In this document: positions 43,323 to 52,262 of the stretch, piece after piece
How the letters are laid out: each line of letters opens with the position of its first letter
How positions within the stretch are numbered: position 1 is the stretch's first letter
DNA from: Rhizobium sp. WSM4643
GTDB lineage: Bacteria; Pseudomonadota; Alphaproteobacteria; Rhizobiales; Rhizobiaceae
Direction of reading: 5' to 3'
Assembly (NCBI RefSeq): GCF_025152745.1
Contig: NZ_CP104043.1
Span: 310,001-374,000, forward strand
Length of the DNA: 64,000 nucleotides
Position numbers and translations under genes: made by a program
The notes under the pieces: model-generated
Databases searched by the model: none
Seen by the model: the letters and a program-made list of their open reading frames with translations, nothing else
What the model was told of the DNA's origin: nothing

Positions 43323-45221
43323 ATGCTGTTGAAGATTTCCTATGAGGACGGCAGCGGCCGGGAGGTGATCCCGCTCTCGGCGAACGAGACCTATTTCGTC
43401 GGCGAAAGCAGCACGCTGACGTTGCCCGCTGGCGCGGGCGTCGTGCGGCTGCGCGGCAGCCATGTCTCTTCGCCGCAATTCGTGCTGCGGAAATCGGGCC
43501 AGGGCTGGTCGGTGCAGCATCACGGCCGCAACCCGACGCGCGTCGACGATCAGCCGCTTCGAGCCGGCACGCCGGTTGCGGTTTCGGCCGGCATGTCGAT
43601 CTGGGTGCCGAACGTCACGATCGAGCTCGTCGAGCCGGCCGCCGCCCCCGTAGCGGTCACGCAGTTTCCCGATCAGGAACGCGTGCTCGCCTTGCAGATG
43701 GAAATTCACGAGCGCCTGCTGAAGGACACGCAGTATGACCGGCTGGTAAAATCCTCCGATTTCGGCCGCGAGGAGACGCGCACCCGTATCCGTGAGCGTC
43801 TCGACATGTTCATCAAGGAGGCGCTCGACGGCGCGCCGCAGGATCTCGTCATCCTCGTCATCAAGAACGCCGTCTATCGGTGGCTGGCAAAACGCATCGC
43901 CCGGACGGGGCGGCGTGACGCCTCGTCGAATGCCGCAAGCCTCTCGCGTGAGGAGCAGGACAATCGCCGCCTGTTCGATGTCGGCAAGGCGCTGATTTCG
44001 GCCCTGCAGCTCAAGCTGAACTTCGAATCCACCCGCTCGGACTTCGCCCAGCTCGACACGCGGTTCAGCGCCGCTTTCCAGTCCCGGCAGGCTCTATTCA
44101 ACGCCGGCGACCGCTACGAGATCGCCCATATGCACCTGCGCTCCAATATCGAGGAGCTGATGTATCGCTGGGGGACGATCTCCGAACTGATGGATCTCGA
44201 TGTCATCTCGGAAATCATGGTGACGCGCTACGACGAGATCTACGTCGAGAAATTCGGCCTGCTGGAGCGCTACCCCTTCGCCTTCGCCAACGAGCGGCAG
44301 TTGATGAAGGTGATCGAGCGCATCGCCGTCGATTCCAACCGCTCGATCAACGAAAGCGAGGCGATGGCCGACTTCCGCATGCCGGACGGCTCGCGCGTCA
44401 ACGCCGTCATTCCGCCGCTGGCGGTCAAGGGCGCTTGCCTGACCATCCGCAAGTTCGGCGGCAAGTCGCGGCTCGATATCAGCAAGCTGGTGACCGCCGG
44501 CGCGCTCAGCGAGCCGATGCGTGCCTTCCTCGAGGCAGCCGTCCGCTCGCGCAAGAACATCGTCGTCTCAGGCGGCACAGGCTCCGGCAAGACGACGCTC
44601 TTGAACAGCCTGTCTCAGTTCATCCCGGTCGGCGAGCGCGTCGTTGCCGTCGAGGACACGTCGGAACTGCAGCTCGATGGGATCCACGTCGTCTATCTGC
44701 AATCGCGGCCGAAGACGGCGGAGTCCGAGACCAGCGTCACCATCCGCGACCTCGTGCGAAACGCGCTGCGCATGCGTCCCGACCGCATCATCGTCGGCGA
44801 GTGCCGTGGTGCGGAGGCGATCGACATGCTGCAGGCGATGAACACCGGCCATGCCGGCTCGATGACAACGGCGCATGCCAACACACCGCAGGACATGATG
44901 ACCCGCCTGGAAGTGATGGTGCTGCAGGGGCAGAGCTCGCTGCCTGTCATGGCGATCCGCCAGCAGATCGTTGCCGCCGTCGAGCTCGTCGTGCAGCTCA
45001 ACCGCCTGGCGAACGGCCGGCGCGCCGTCACCGAGATATCGGAGGTAATCGGCATCGATCCGGATACCGGCCTCATCATTGTCGAGCCGATCTTCAATCT
45101 CGTCGGCCGCGCCGGCGGCCAAGCCGTGCATGCCTTCACCGGCTACCTGCCGAGCTTCGTCGCCGAGCTCGTCGAGTTCAACGACGACGGCGAGATCGAA
45201 AAACTGGACATGTTCGTCTAG
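43323..45221 (+). CDS. FHA-domain/CpaF-type secretion ATPase fusion
   Basis: The 632-residue protein has an FHA-like domain at about 10-105 (VVRLRGSHVSSPQFVLRKS, HGRNPTRVDDQPLRAG), a helical linker, and a CpaF/TadA ATPase from about 160: Walker A SGGTGSGKTTL near 417, VAVEDTSELQ, Walker B RPDRIIVGECRGAEAIDM near 487, TTAHANTP. FHA domains bind phosphothreonine, so motor activity may be tied to Ser/Thr phosphorylation. This fusion is unusual for Tad ATPases. It is followed by a repeat and tadB. Confidence 0.87.
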   Translation: MLLKISYEDGSGREVIPLSANETYFVGESSTLTLPAGAGVVRLRGSHVSSPQFVLRKSGQGWSVQHHGRNPTRVDDQPLRAGTPVAVSAGMSIWVPNVTIELVEPAAAPVAVTQFPDQERVLALQMEIHERLLKDTQYDRLVKSSDFGREETRTRIRERLDMFIKEALDGAPQDLVILVIKNAVYRWLAKRIARTGRRDASSNAASLSREEQDNRRLFDVGKALISALQLKLNFESTRSDFAQLDTRFSAAFQSRQALFNAGDRYEIAHMHLRSNIEELMYRWGTISELMDLDVISEIMVTRYDEIYVEKFGLLERYPFAFANERQLMKVIERIAVDSNRSINESEAMADFRMPDGSRVNAVIPPLAVKGACLTIRKFGGKSRLDISKLVTAGALSEPMRAFLEAAVRSRKNIVVSGGTGSGKTTLLNSLSQFIPVGERVVAVEDTSELQLDGIHVVYLQSRPKTAESETSVTIRDLVRNALRMRPDRIIVGECRGAEAIDMLQAMNTGHAGSMTTAHANTPQDMMTRLEVMVLQGQSSLPVMAIRQQIVAAVELVVQLNRLANGRRAVTEISEVIGIDPDTGLIIVEPIFNLVGRAGGQAVHAFTGYLPSFVAELVEFNDDGEIEKLDMFV

Positions 45222-45231
45222 TGCGGTTCCA

Positions 45232-45305
45232 GAACCGCTCTAGGCTTTTGTTTTTACGCAATTCAGGACGGAAACCGCTTCGCACTTTTCCTGGAATTGC
45301 TCTGA
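45232..45305. repeat. intergenic repeat between the FHA-ATPase gene and tadB
   Basis: CAGAACCGCTCTAGGC, TTTTTACGCAATTCAGGACG, GAAACCGCTTCGCAC and TTTTCCTGGAATTGCTCTG match a short repeat I know as frequent in rhizobial spacers. It breaks an otherwise tight operon and could form an mRNA processing hairpin. Confidence 0.55.
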
Positions 45306-45315
45306 GGGGGAAGCC

Positions 45316-46179
45316 ATGGATATCAGCATTCTGCAGATTTTTACGGTCGCCCTCGGCGCGGTCACAGTGGGACTGCTCGTCTGGGGCGCGCCGGTGCGCT
45401 GGCCGGCGCCGTTGCTGCGCGCCACCGAACGTGACATTGCGCTCGCCAGCGAGGCAGCACAGGTCTTCGGGCGCGATGCCGTTCCGCCCTATACGATGAT
45501 CCTCGCCTACGGCATCACGGCGATCGTCGTCTTCGTGGTGATCTCACTGATCTTCGGGCCGATCTTCGGTTTCATCGTCGCAATTCCCGTCGCGATCTTC
45601 CTCCCCAAGGGCGTGATCCGATATTTTCTGCAGCGTCGCTGGCTGCAGATCGAATCGCAGCTTCCCTACGCCGTCGACCAGATCGTCTCGGCGGTGCGCA
45701 CCGGCAAGCCGCTCGCCATCGCCGTCAATGCGGTGGCCGATACCGGCCAGATGCCGGCCTCGCGCGAGTTCGAGCGGATCGCCCGCGAACAGAAGCTCGG
45801 CATCGGCCTGGTCGAGGCGCTCGACCGCCACGGCCGCAACGTGCCGAGCCTGCATTTCAAGATGGTCGATGCGGCCCTCGGCCTCTTTGCCCGCCAAGGC
45901 GGCGACATTTCCGAACCGCTGACCGAAATGTCGAAATCATTCAAGGAAATCTGGAAGCTCGATCAGAAGATCACGACCTCGTCGTCGCAGGCGCGGATGA
46001 ATTTCCGCGTCGTCAACGGCGGTGCGCTGTTCATGATCCTGATGATCTTCTTCGGCCAGCCTGAACTGATCGACAAGGTGTTCGGCAACGCCATCGGCAT
46101 CGTCATCGCGATCGTCGGCGCCATTCTCTATGCCACCGGTTTCTTCTGGATGCGCTCGATGATGAAGGTGTCGGTATGA
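45316..46179 (+). CDS. tadB: TadB-type inner-membrane pilus platform protein
   Basis: The 287-residue protein has N-terminal membrane segments, then the T2SF domain (LPYAVDQIVSAVRTGKPLAIAV, ALDRHGRNVPSLHFKMVDAALGLFARQGGDISEPL) and two C-terminal membrane segments. It forms the inner-membrane platform with TadC. It overlaps tadC by four bases. Confidence 0.88.
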   Translation: MDISILQIFTVALGAVTVGLLVWGAPVRWPAPLLRATERDIALASEAAQVFGRDAVPPYTMILAYGITAIVVFVVISLIFGPIFGFIVAIPVAIFLPKGVIRYFLQRRWLQIESQLPYAVDQIVSAVRTGKPLAIAVNAVADTGQMPASREFERIAREQKLGIGLVEALDRHGRNVPSLHFKMVDAALGLFARQGGDISEPLTEMSKSFKEIWKLDQKITTSSSQARMNFRVVNGGALFMILMIFFGQPELIDKVFGNAIGIVIAIVGAILYATGFFWMRSMMKVSV

Positions 46180-47081
46180 TATCTCAGATACCCCTCGCCC
46201 CGATTGCCGTCGTCTTTGCCGGGATCACCGCTGCGCTGTTCGTCTGGTGGATCGGCGATCTGCTCGGCAGCATTCACGTGGTGCGCCGGTCCGCCGGCGG
46301 CGATGGCCCGCCACCCAATATCGTCGACAGCATCGGCATGCGCACCCCGGTCGAATTCGTGCTGACGCATTTCGAGCCGCTCCTGGCCGATTACGGCGCG
46401 CAACTCGAGCAGAAGCTGATCTATGCCGGTCGGCCGTTCGGCGGCGTCACGGGGCGGGAATATATCGCGCTTCTCGTGGTCTTAAGCCTCTTCGGTTTCG
46501 TCGTGCTCGGCCTGCTGTTCGGCATCGCCAGCGGCAGCGTGATCGGCGGGCTGGTGGCCGGGCTGATCCTCGGCCTGATCCCCGCCATCTATTTCTGGGT
46601 CGTCGCCGACGACAAGGCGCAGGACCGCAAGGAACGCATTTCGCGCGAATTCCCCTACTTCCTCGATCTCGTCGTCATGACGCAGCAGGCGCAGGCGACC
46701 TTGCCAGAAAGCCTGAGGCTCTATGCCGAGGCCGCACCCGGCACCGTCATGAGCGAGGAAATCGAACAGACGCTGAAGGACGTGGCGCTCGGCACCGGCA
46801 TGATCGAGGCGTTGCAGCGGCTGGAGCGCCGCATGACCGCCGAGGAGGTCATCCGCGTCATCCGCGCCGTGATCCAGGGCGAAGTCGAGGGCAGCAACCG
46901 TGTCGAGCTGTTGCGCGAACATGCGCGCGACCTGCGCTTCCGCCGCTGGGAAAAGGCCGACAGGGCCAGTGAAAAGCTGAAGGCCAAGATCGTCATGCCG
47001 GCGATGATGATCGTCGTGTCGATCCTGCTTCTGGTGCTGGCGCCTGCAATTGTCGAGATGATGTCGAGTGGGATGTTCTGA
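46176..47081 (+). CDS. tadC: TadC-type inner-membrane pilus platform protein
   Basis: The 301-residue protein has a T2SF domain with EFPYFLDLVVMTQQAQATLPESLRLY, GTGMIEALQRLERRM and a C-terminal membrane segment (MPAMMIVVSILLLVLAPAIVEMM). It is the partner of TadB. It is followed after 2 bases by the FHA protein gene, so all belong to one operon. Confidence 0.88.
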   Translation: MISQIPLAPIAVVFAGITAALFVWWIGDLLGSIHVVRRSAGGDGPPPNIVDSIGMRTPVEFVLTHFEPLLADYGAQLEQKLIYAGRPFGGVTGREYIALLVVLSLFGFVVLGLLFGIASGSVIGGLVAGLILGLIPAIYFWVVADDKAQDRKERISREFPYFLDLVVMTQQAQATLPESLRLYAEAAPGTVMSEEIEQTLKDVALGTGMIEALQRLERRMTAEEVIRVIRAVIQGEVEGSNRVELLREHARDLRFRRWEKADRASEKLKAKIVMPAMMIVVSILLLVLAPAIVEMMSSGMF

Positions 47082-47083
47082 TC

Positions 47084-47962
47084 ATGGCCTTTTTTTCCTT
47101 CTTTCGCGGAAACAAACCAAGCCTTCTGCAGACCGGTCCCGGCGGCCAGAGCCGCAGCCATGTGCTCGACCGGCCGGAAATGTCGATCGGCCGGGCGGCT
47201 AATGCCGATATCGTCGTCGACGATCCGTTTCTGGGGCCGATCCATGCGCGTATCGAGCGGCAGAGCGATGGCGGCTTCATCATTCGCCGCATGGGGCTGA
47301 ACCCGATCATGCTGCGCGGCGAAGCGCTGTTGCAGACGGCCTCGCTGAAATCAGGCGACAGCTTCCGTCTCGGCAAGGACGTCGAATTCCAATTCGTCGT
47401 CAAGGCCGCCGCCAAGGAAGCACCGAAGAAGCAGACCTCCAAGGCAAGTGATGGCAGGCCGAAAAAATCGCTCCTCAAACAGCCGGCCTTCCTGGCCGGC
47501 ATGGGGGTCGTCTATCTCGCCATCGTCGGCATCATCGGCTACGTGATCCTGTCCGGCGGCAGCAGCGCGGAAACTGGCCCGACGGCCGAGCGCATCAATG
47601 CCGAAGCGGCCCGCATTCCGACATGCATCAAGAATGCCCGCCGCATGCGTGAGGTTTCCGAGCAAAGTTTCAACGGGGCCGTCGGCGGCCGCGTCGGTAG
47701 GGACGGCGAGGCAACCTATGCCGCCCTTTCGCTGGCAGCCGAACCGTCTGACGACGCCGCGCTGGCAAAGGCCGCCCAGCCGATCGTCGAGGCTTACAAA
47801 CGCACCGCCCTTGCAGCCCTTGCCTCGGAAAACCGCGGCAACAACACGCTGGCGCAGAGCCTCTACCAGCAGACCTACGATCTCGTCCCCGACATCAACT
47901 GCTCGGCGGCGCGCTTCGCGCTGCAGCGGCGGGCTGCGGTGAAGCCGGTCGCTAGACGGTGA
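47084..47962 (+). CDS. FHA-domain membrane protein
   Basis: The 292-residue protein has an FHA domain at about 25-105 (MSIGRAANADIVVDDPFLGPIHARI: the GR, and an H in IHARI at the loop that reads phosphothreonine), a linker, one membrane segment at about 137-156, and a C-terminal Ala-rich periplasmic part with two Cys. It is last in the Tad-like operon. It may sense phosphorylation by a membrane kinase and pass it to the motor or platform. Confidence 0.82.
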   Translation: MAFFSFFRGNKPSLLQTGPGGQSRSHVLDRPEMSIGRAANADIVVDDPFLGPIHARIERQSDGGFIIRRMGLNPIMLRGEALLQTASLKSGDSFRLGKDVEFQFVVKAAAKEAPKKQTSKASDGRPKKSLLKQPAFLAGMGVVYLAIVGIIGYVILSGGSSAETGPTAERINAEAARIPTCIKNARRMREVSEQSFNGAVGGRVGRDGEATYAALSLAAEPSDDAALAKAAQPIVEAYKRTALAALASENRGNNTLAQSLYQQTYDLVPDINCSAARFALQRRAAVKPVARR

Positions 47963-48053
47963 TTGCCAGTCCTGCCACCGCTGCGCGATGACCCTTATCG
48001 CAAGGTCGGAGCCAACCGTGTGTCTAGACTGTCGAAGAAAATTGGAGCCGCCG

Positions 48054-48113
48054 ATGGATGAACCACTGTTCAAACGCCTGGACATCAGCTCGGATGACGA
48101 CTGGTCACTCTGA
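48054..48113 (+). pseudogene. possible gene fragment, 19 residues
   Basis: ATG 48054 with GGAG 6 bases upstream opens MDEPLFKRLDISSDDDWSL and stops at 48113. It looks like a true start region cut short, ending head-to-head in the VOC gene. It could be a remnant or a tiny peptide; chance is also possible. Confidence 0.2.
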
Positions 48114-48483
48114 CATAATAGCCGTCAGGATCGACAAGACGAAAATCATGCAGCCCCCAAGGCTGTAGAGCAAGATCGGAGACCGGCCAGCCGCTCTCTT
48201 TTGCCGTGCGATAGACACCCTCAACGTCAGCGACCTTCAAGACGATCTCGACGCCGAGGCCAGCTCTCTGGCCGGTATCGATCCGTAGCGGATGATCGGT
48301 CGAAAGGACGCTACGCGAATTGATCGCGATCACCGCGTCACCGTTTTTCAACATCGTGTATTCGGTGCCTGGCGAGCCCTGGACTTCAAAGCCCAGAACC
48401 CGCCGATAGAAATCAAGCGATTTTTCAGGGCTCTCGACAAATAACTCCAGACTCAGATGCAACTGGTGCCTCCCTTTTTGCAT
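48085..48483 (-). CDS. VOC/glyoxalase-family protein
   Basis: The 132-residue vicinal-oxygen-chelate domain has two beta-alpha-beta halves: LSLELFVESPEKSLDFYRRVLGFEV and GVEIVLKVADVEGVYRTAKESG ending DFRLVDPDGYYVRV. Metal-ligand positions are only partly kept. Function within the superfamily (glyoxalase, dioxygenase or resistance protein) cannot be decided. It is a single gene facing the Tad operon. Confidence 0.8.
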   Translation of the reverse strand: MQKGRHQLHLSLELFVESPEKSLDFYRRVLGFEVQGSPGTEYTMLKNGDAVIAINSRSVLSTDHPLRIDTGQRAGLGVEIVLKVADVEGVYRTAKESGWPVSDLALQPWGLHDFRLVDPDGYYVRVTSRHPS

Positions 48484-48809
48484 AGAATGAATGCTGTTGC
48501 CAGAAGGGGCAGACGAGCTTGATGCTGGCGCGCTTCATTTGGAGAGGTACTTGTTCAAGAATGCTCAACGCGGTCAAAGGTTGTGGGTTCGTGCAGGCAA
48601 TCCTGTGTCAGCGAAGCCTTAGCTGCCACCGGCCCTGCCACCGAGACTATGTTTGCCATCCGCCTCGCTTTGTGACGGCCTTTTCGCAGCCGGATTCTGG
48701 CCGCGTGTTTGGAACTAATGACGAGCGAGACTGTTTCAGCAGTGACTTTGGCATGGCGCTTACGTTCCCTCCTGGCTGGGTAAGCCTCGATTTTGAGGAG
48801 ACTCGCATC
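48484..48809. other. gap upstream of the secreted Gly-rich protein
   Basis: About 325 bases without a convincing gene. A frame open from 48519 into the downstream gene has poor composition and no ribosome site. No clear promoter or repeat was seen. Confidence 0.4.
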
Positions 48810-49250
48810 ATGAAGATTTCATCCGGATTTCGTTCAGTCGCGGCTGCGGTTATCGCTGCAGCAGCAATCAGCTTTGCCGGCTCCGCGCATGCCGACAGCG
48901 GCACGATCAACTTCTCAGTCTACAAGGCTGCCTTCTTTGTGGGTGGTTCTGGAGGCGAGGGCACGCTGACCTTCCATGGTCGCCACTATCCCATCTCTGT
49001 CGGCGGCATTTCGGGCGGCCTCGCTTTCGGGGCTTCTAAGACCTATTTTCATGGTGCCGTTCGCCACATTCGCCGCGCCCGGGATGTGACGGGGGTCTAC
49101 GGTGCGGCGGGCGGTGGCGGCGCGGTCGGCAAAGGGGCACAGGTAATTGTCATGACCAATGACAAGGGCGCCCAACTCGAGCTCTCAGGCAAGCAGGTAG
49201 GCCTGCAAGTCAACGCCGATCTCAGCGGCATTGCCATCACGGTCAAGTAA
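48810..49250 (+). CDS. secreted Gly-rich hypothetical protein
   Basis: The protein has 146 residues from ATG 48810 (GAGGAG 9 bases upstream). The signal peptide ends at AHADS. The mature protein is Gly-rich and beta-like (FVGGSGGEGTLTFHGRHYPISVGG, GGGGAVGKGAQVIVMTNDKGAQLELSG), somewhat like Ysc84-type lipid-binding domains. I cannot assign a family. It is probably periplasmic or outer-membrane associated. Confidence 0.7.
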   Translation: MKISSGFRSVAAAVIAAAAISFAGSAHADSGTINFSVYKAAFFVGGSGGEGTLTFHGRHYPISVGGISGGLAFGASKTYFHGAVRHIRRARDVTGVYGAAGGGGAVGKGAQVIVMTNDKGAQLELSGKQVGLQVNADLSGIAITVK

Positions 49251-49333
49251 GGGCCGTCGTTCCTTCACGCCGAGCCCAAGACTGCTCCTGGCGCAAATGT
49301 AACGTCGATAGGCGGGTACCCTGGGAACAAGGC

Positions 49334-49645
49334 CTATGTTGGCATCATTGGGGGAAGGTCCGGTCGTCGCTCTCCAATTCCCTGCCGGACGAGCGATAGA
49401 GTAGCGATACCGGCCTCGTCGGCCGCACGCAGAAGCGCTTCCCGGAATTGTTCCGGGGCAATCTTCCCGCTCAATGCGTCGACGCAGGCTTTGACGGCAG
49501 CCACATATTCCTCGCCGTCATCGCAAGGCCAGTCGTTGATCAGGAGACGCGCCGCGTCGCCCAGCGTCCATACGATCTTGCGAGATGCCGGGCCTCGCAA
49601 GGCAAACCCAACCGGCGTGAATGCTGATGATGTGTTCCAGCACAT
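49334..49645 (-). CDS. DUF982-like protein
   Basis: The protein has 103 residues from ATG 49645. The pattern WTLGDAARLLINDWPCDDGEEYVAAVKACVDALSGKIAPEQFREALLRAADEAGI is that of the short DUF982 proteins abundant in rhizobia, whose function is unknown. It lies 169 bases after the pseudokinase gene on the same strand; whether it is part of that operon is unclear. Confidence 0.8.
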   Translation of the reverse strand: MCWNTSSAFTPVGFALRGPASRKIVWTLGDAARLLINDWPCDDGEEYVAAVKACVDALSGKIAPEQFREALLRAADEAGIATLSLVRQGIGERRPDLPPMMPT

Positions 49646-49814
49646 TGTCCTCGACCCCTCAAGGCACGGATACTGCAGTCCCCAGTTCAATATACGCGCG
49701 TATTTTGAAATTTGGAATTGAAATTTGTCGAATGATGCGGCTTGAACGCGAGCTGCCAAATGAAGCAGAAACGGCGCGCAAAACTTCCCTATTCGGTCCC
49801 ATTTTTCGCCGCGC

Positions 49815-52220
49815 TCACCGCAATTCTGCAGTAACCCGGAAGATGCCGCCGGCTGACGCGTCGGAGCAGACGACGAAGGTCGAGCCCTCCTGCGCCATGA
49901 AGGCGACGTTGCCGCCGGCTTCGCAGGGGGTGGCGCTCCACTGCAGGATGATATCGCCATTGTCGGGCAGTTTTTCCGGAGTGATCTTCGCCGCACTTGC
50001 CATCCATTCCGTCGCCGACGGCAGGTGGACGGGGTCGTTCAGCTGCTTCGACAGCCAGGCGGTATAATTCTGCGCCACGGCAAGCGGCACGTCGTCGGCC
50101 GGCTGCTGCGGATTGTCGGCATAGGCCTTTGCTGCGGCGGGGTCGGAATTGGCGGTGTAATATTCCGCCATCTCGGCACGGGTGACCGCCTTCGTCTGCA
50201 TGCAGAAGGACTTGTCGATCTTCACGGCGCCATTGGCAACGCCGAGCATGCCGCCGAGCTCCTTCATCGAGGAGGTCATCAGCCGGACGTTCTCCAGTGA
50301 ATAGCTTCCGGCCGGGACGGTTTCGAAGGCAAGGGTCTGCGAAACCGGGCAGAAGCCGCGTGCCGACAGCGCCTCGAGATCGGCAAGGATCGGCTGGTAG
50401 GCAACGACCGCGAGCTTATAGGCTTCCGCGGCGTAGCGGCCGTCGGCTTCGCCGATCTTCGGGGCGAGGGCCGCAAGCGTCGGATCGGCCGCACCGGCGC
50501 GGGTGGCGATCGAGGCGTTGAGATCGGCGACTTTCTGCTTCAGCGCCGTCGCCTCGTCCTTTGCCGCCATGACATCGGCGATGACGGCGTCGAACAGTTT
50601 GGCGGCGTCGCCATAGCCTGACGTTGCGGCCGGCATCTGCCATTGCTCGGCCTTGGTCTTGGCCTCGGTCATCAGCCCGCTCGCCTTTTTGACGTCGGGG
50701 CTATCGCCGGCGCCGATGCGATCGACCGTTTCGCGCTTTGCCGCGGCGTCCTTTTCGGCCGCCGCCAGCGCGGTGAGCGCCTTGGCGAGATCGTCGAATG
50801 TTGTTTTCGATGCGTCGTAGGCGTCGACCGCAGCATGCATCTGCTTGGCGGTGGCCGCGTCGGCGGCGGTCTTCATCTTGGTGTCTGCCTCGGCAAAACC
50901 TGGGGCCTTGTCGCCGCCGGCGGCTGAAGCAGCAGCTTTCGCCTTCTCGGCATTCTCCTTGGAGATGCCGATCAGCGCGTTGCCGAGATTGATGGCGGCC
51001 GTCTGGAAGCCCGGAAGCGCCTTTTCATAGTCTTCGTCCTTGAGCAGCGCATCGGCCGATGTCAGCGCCGCAGCGCCCGTGTCATAGGCGAGCTTTGCCT
51101 GATCACCGGAAGCGCGCTCCGGCGCCTTGGCGGCGATCGCCTTCTGCTTGCGGCTTTCGGCCTCCTTCTTCCATGTGCCGACGTCGGCGACAAGTTTTGG
51201 GTCCGGGCGGAGCAGCTTCGGGATGGTGACGACACCGACGCCGATGCAGATCAGGAGCAGCGCGCCGATCATCGACAGTTTGGCAAGCGTCCACTTTATC
51301 GGTTTCGGCGCCTCCTGCTGCTGTTGCATGCCGCCGCGCGGATCCCACGACATCGGCTGGATGCCGGTCGTGACGCGCGCGAATTCGCCCAGCGCATCGG
51401 CGCCCATGCGCGGTCGCTGGGCCGGGTCGCGGCTCAGCATCCTTTCGACAAGGCTTGCAAGCCCCTCGGGAAAACCCGGAACCAGCACGTCCAGGCGGGG
51501 AAAGACGTTGGAAGGGTCGAGATGGATGTTCTTCCAGCTCTGCTCGCGCTGGTGTTCGTCCTCCCAGACCATGACGCTGTCGAAGACGCTGGCATAGGTC
51601 TGCCGCGGCAGGAAAAGCTTATAGGCGATCATGCCCATGGCGTAGATGTCGAGCGCGGATGAGGCGGAGAAGCTGCCGCTCGCATAGATTTCCGGCGCGC
51701 CGAATTCCGGCACATAGGGCGGGATGATGTGCTCGCCGATCTTCGAGATCAGGTGCAGGTTGCCGATCCGGACCGACAGGCCGGAATAATCCTCCGACAC
51801 ATAGATGCATTGGTCCGTCAGGGCATTGTGGGCGTAACCGGCGCCGTGCAATGTCGCCAGGCCTTCGAGGATGTGGCGGCCGATCTCGACGGCGCGCTCG
51901 TAAGCCACCATCTCCGTTTCGTCGAGATATTGGTGCAGCGTTTTCGACGGCCGCTTCTCGACGATATAGAAATTGTCGTCTTCCGGCGACGGCGGAATGA
52001 GATCCTCGATTTCGACGAAGCGCCGCGCCGTCAGAGATTTGGCCTCGTTGATTGAGGTCCAGACCCGCTCGAAACGAGCCTTGTCCAGTTTCAACGCCAC
52101 ATCGGGCGTGACGATGAAGACCGCATGGTCCATCCGCTTGTCCTGAGCGGGATAGACGATGAATTCGTTTTCATAGATCGGTTCGCCGATCGTGTAGCGG
52201 GCGATCAGATCACTTCTCAT
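49815..52220 (-). CDS. membrane pseudokinase with C-terminal FGE/SUMF-like domain
   Basis: The protein has 801 residues from the ATG at 52220 (GGGGG about 8 bases upstream). Residues 1-285 are a Ser/Thr kinase fold with APE (GAPEIYA) and DIYAMGMIAYKL, but HRD reads HNA (131-133), the catalytic-loop Lys and Asn are lost, and DFG reads GNL, so it should not phosphorylate. There is a membrane helix at about 316-334, an Ala/Lys-rich coiled-coil periplasmic region to about 580, then a formylglycine-enzyme-like fold (VPAGSYSLENV, MQTKAVTRAEMAEYY, HLPSATEWMASAAK). It is last of the five-gene protease operon. A scaffold or sensor role is inferred. Confidence 0.8.
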   Translation of the reverse strand: MRSDLIARYTIGEPIYENEFIVYPAQDKRMDHAVFIVTPDVALKLDKARFERVWTSINEAKSLTARRFVEIEDLIPPSPEDDNFYIVEKRPSKTLHQYLDETEMVAYERAVEIGRHILEGLATLHGAGYAHNALTDQCIYVSEDYSGLSVRIGNLHLISKIGEHIIPPYVPEFGAPEIYASGSFSASSALDIYAMGMIAYKLFLPRQTYASVFDSVMVWEDEHQREQSWKNIHLDPSNVFPRLDVLVPGFPEGLASLVERMLSRDPAQRPRMGADALGEFARVTTGIQPMSWDPRGGMQQQQEAPKPIKWTLAKLSMIGALLLICIGVGVVTIPKLLRPDPKLVADVGTWKKEAESRKQKAIAAKAPERASGDQAKLAYDTGAAALTSADALLKDEDYEKALPGFQTAAINLGNALIGISKENAEKAKAAASAAGGDKAPGFAEADTKMKTAADAATAKQMHAAVDAYDASKTTFDDLAKALTALAAAEKDAAAKRETVDRIGAGDSPDVKKASGLMTEAKTKAEQWQMPAATSGYGDAAKLFDAVIADVMAAKDEATALKQKVADLNASIATRAGAADPTLAALAPKIGEADGRYAAEAYKLAVVAYQPILADLEALSARGFCPVSQTLAFETVPAGSYSLENVRLMTSSMKELGGMLGVANGAVKIDKSFCMQTKAVTRAEMAEYYTANSDPAAAKAYADNPQQPADDVPLAVAQNYTAWLSKQLNDPVHLPSATEWMASAAKITPEKLPDNGDIILQWSATPCEAGGNVAFMAQEGSTFVVCSDASAGGIFRVTAELR

Positions 52221-52262
52221 GCACGTGTCCCCCTGCATTCATTGCATTCATGAAACCGAATT

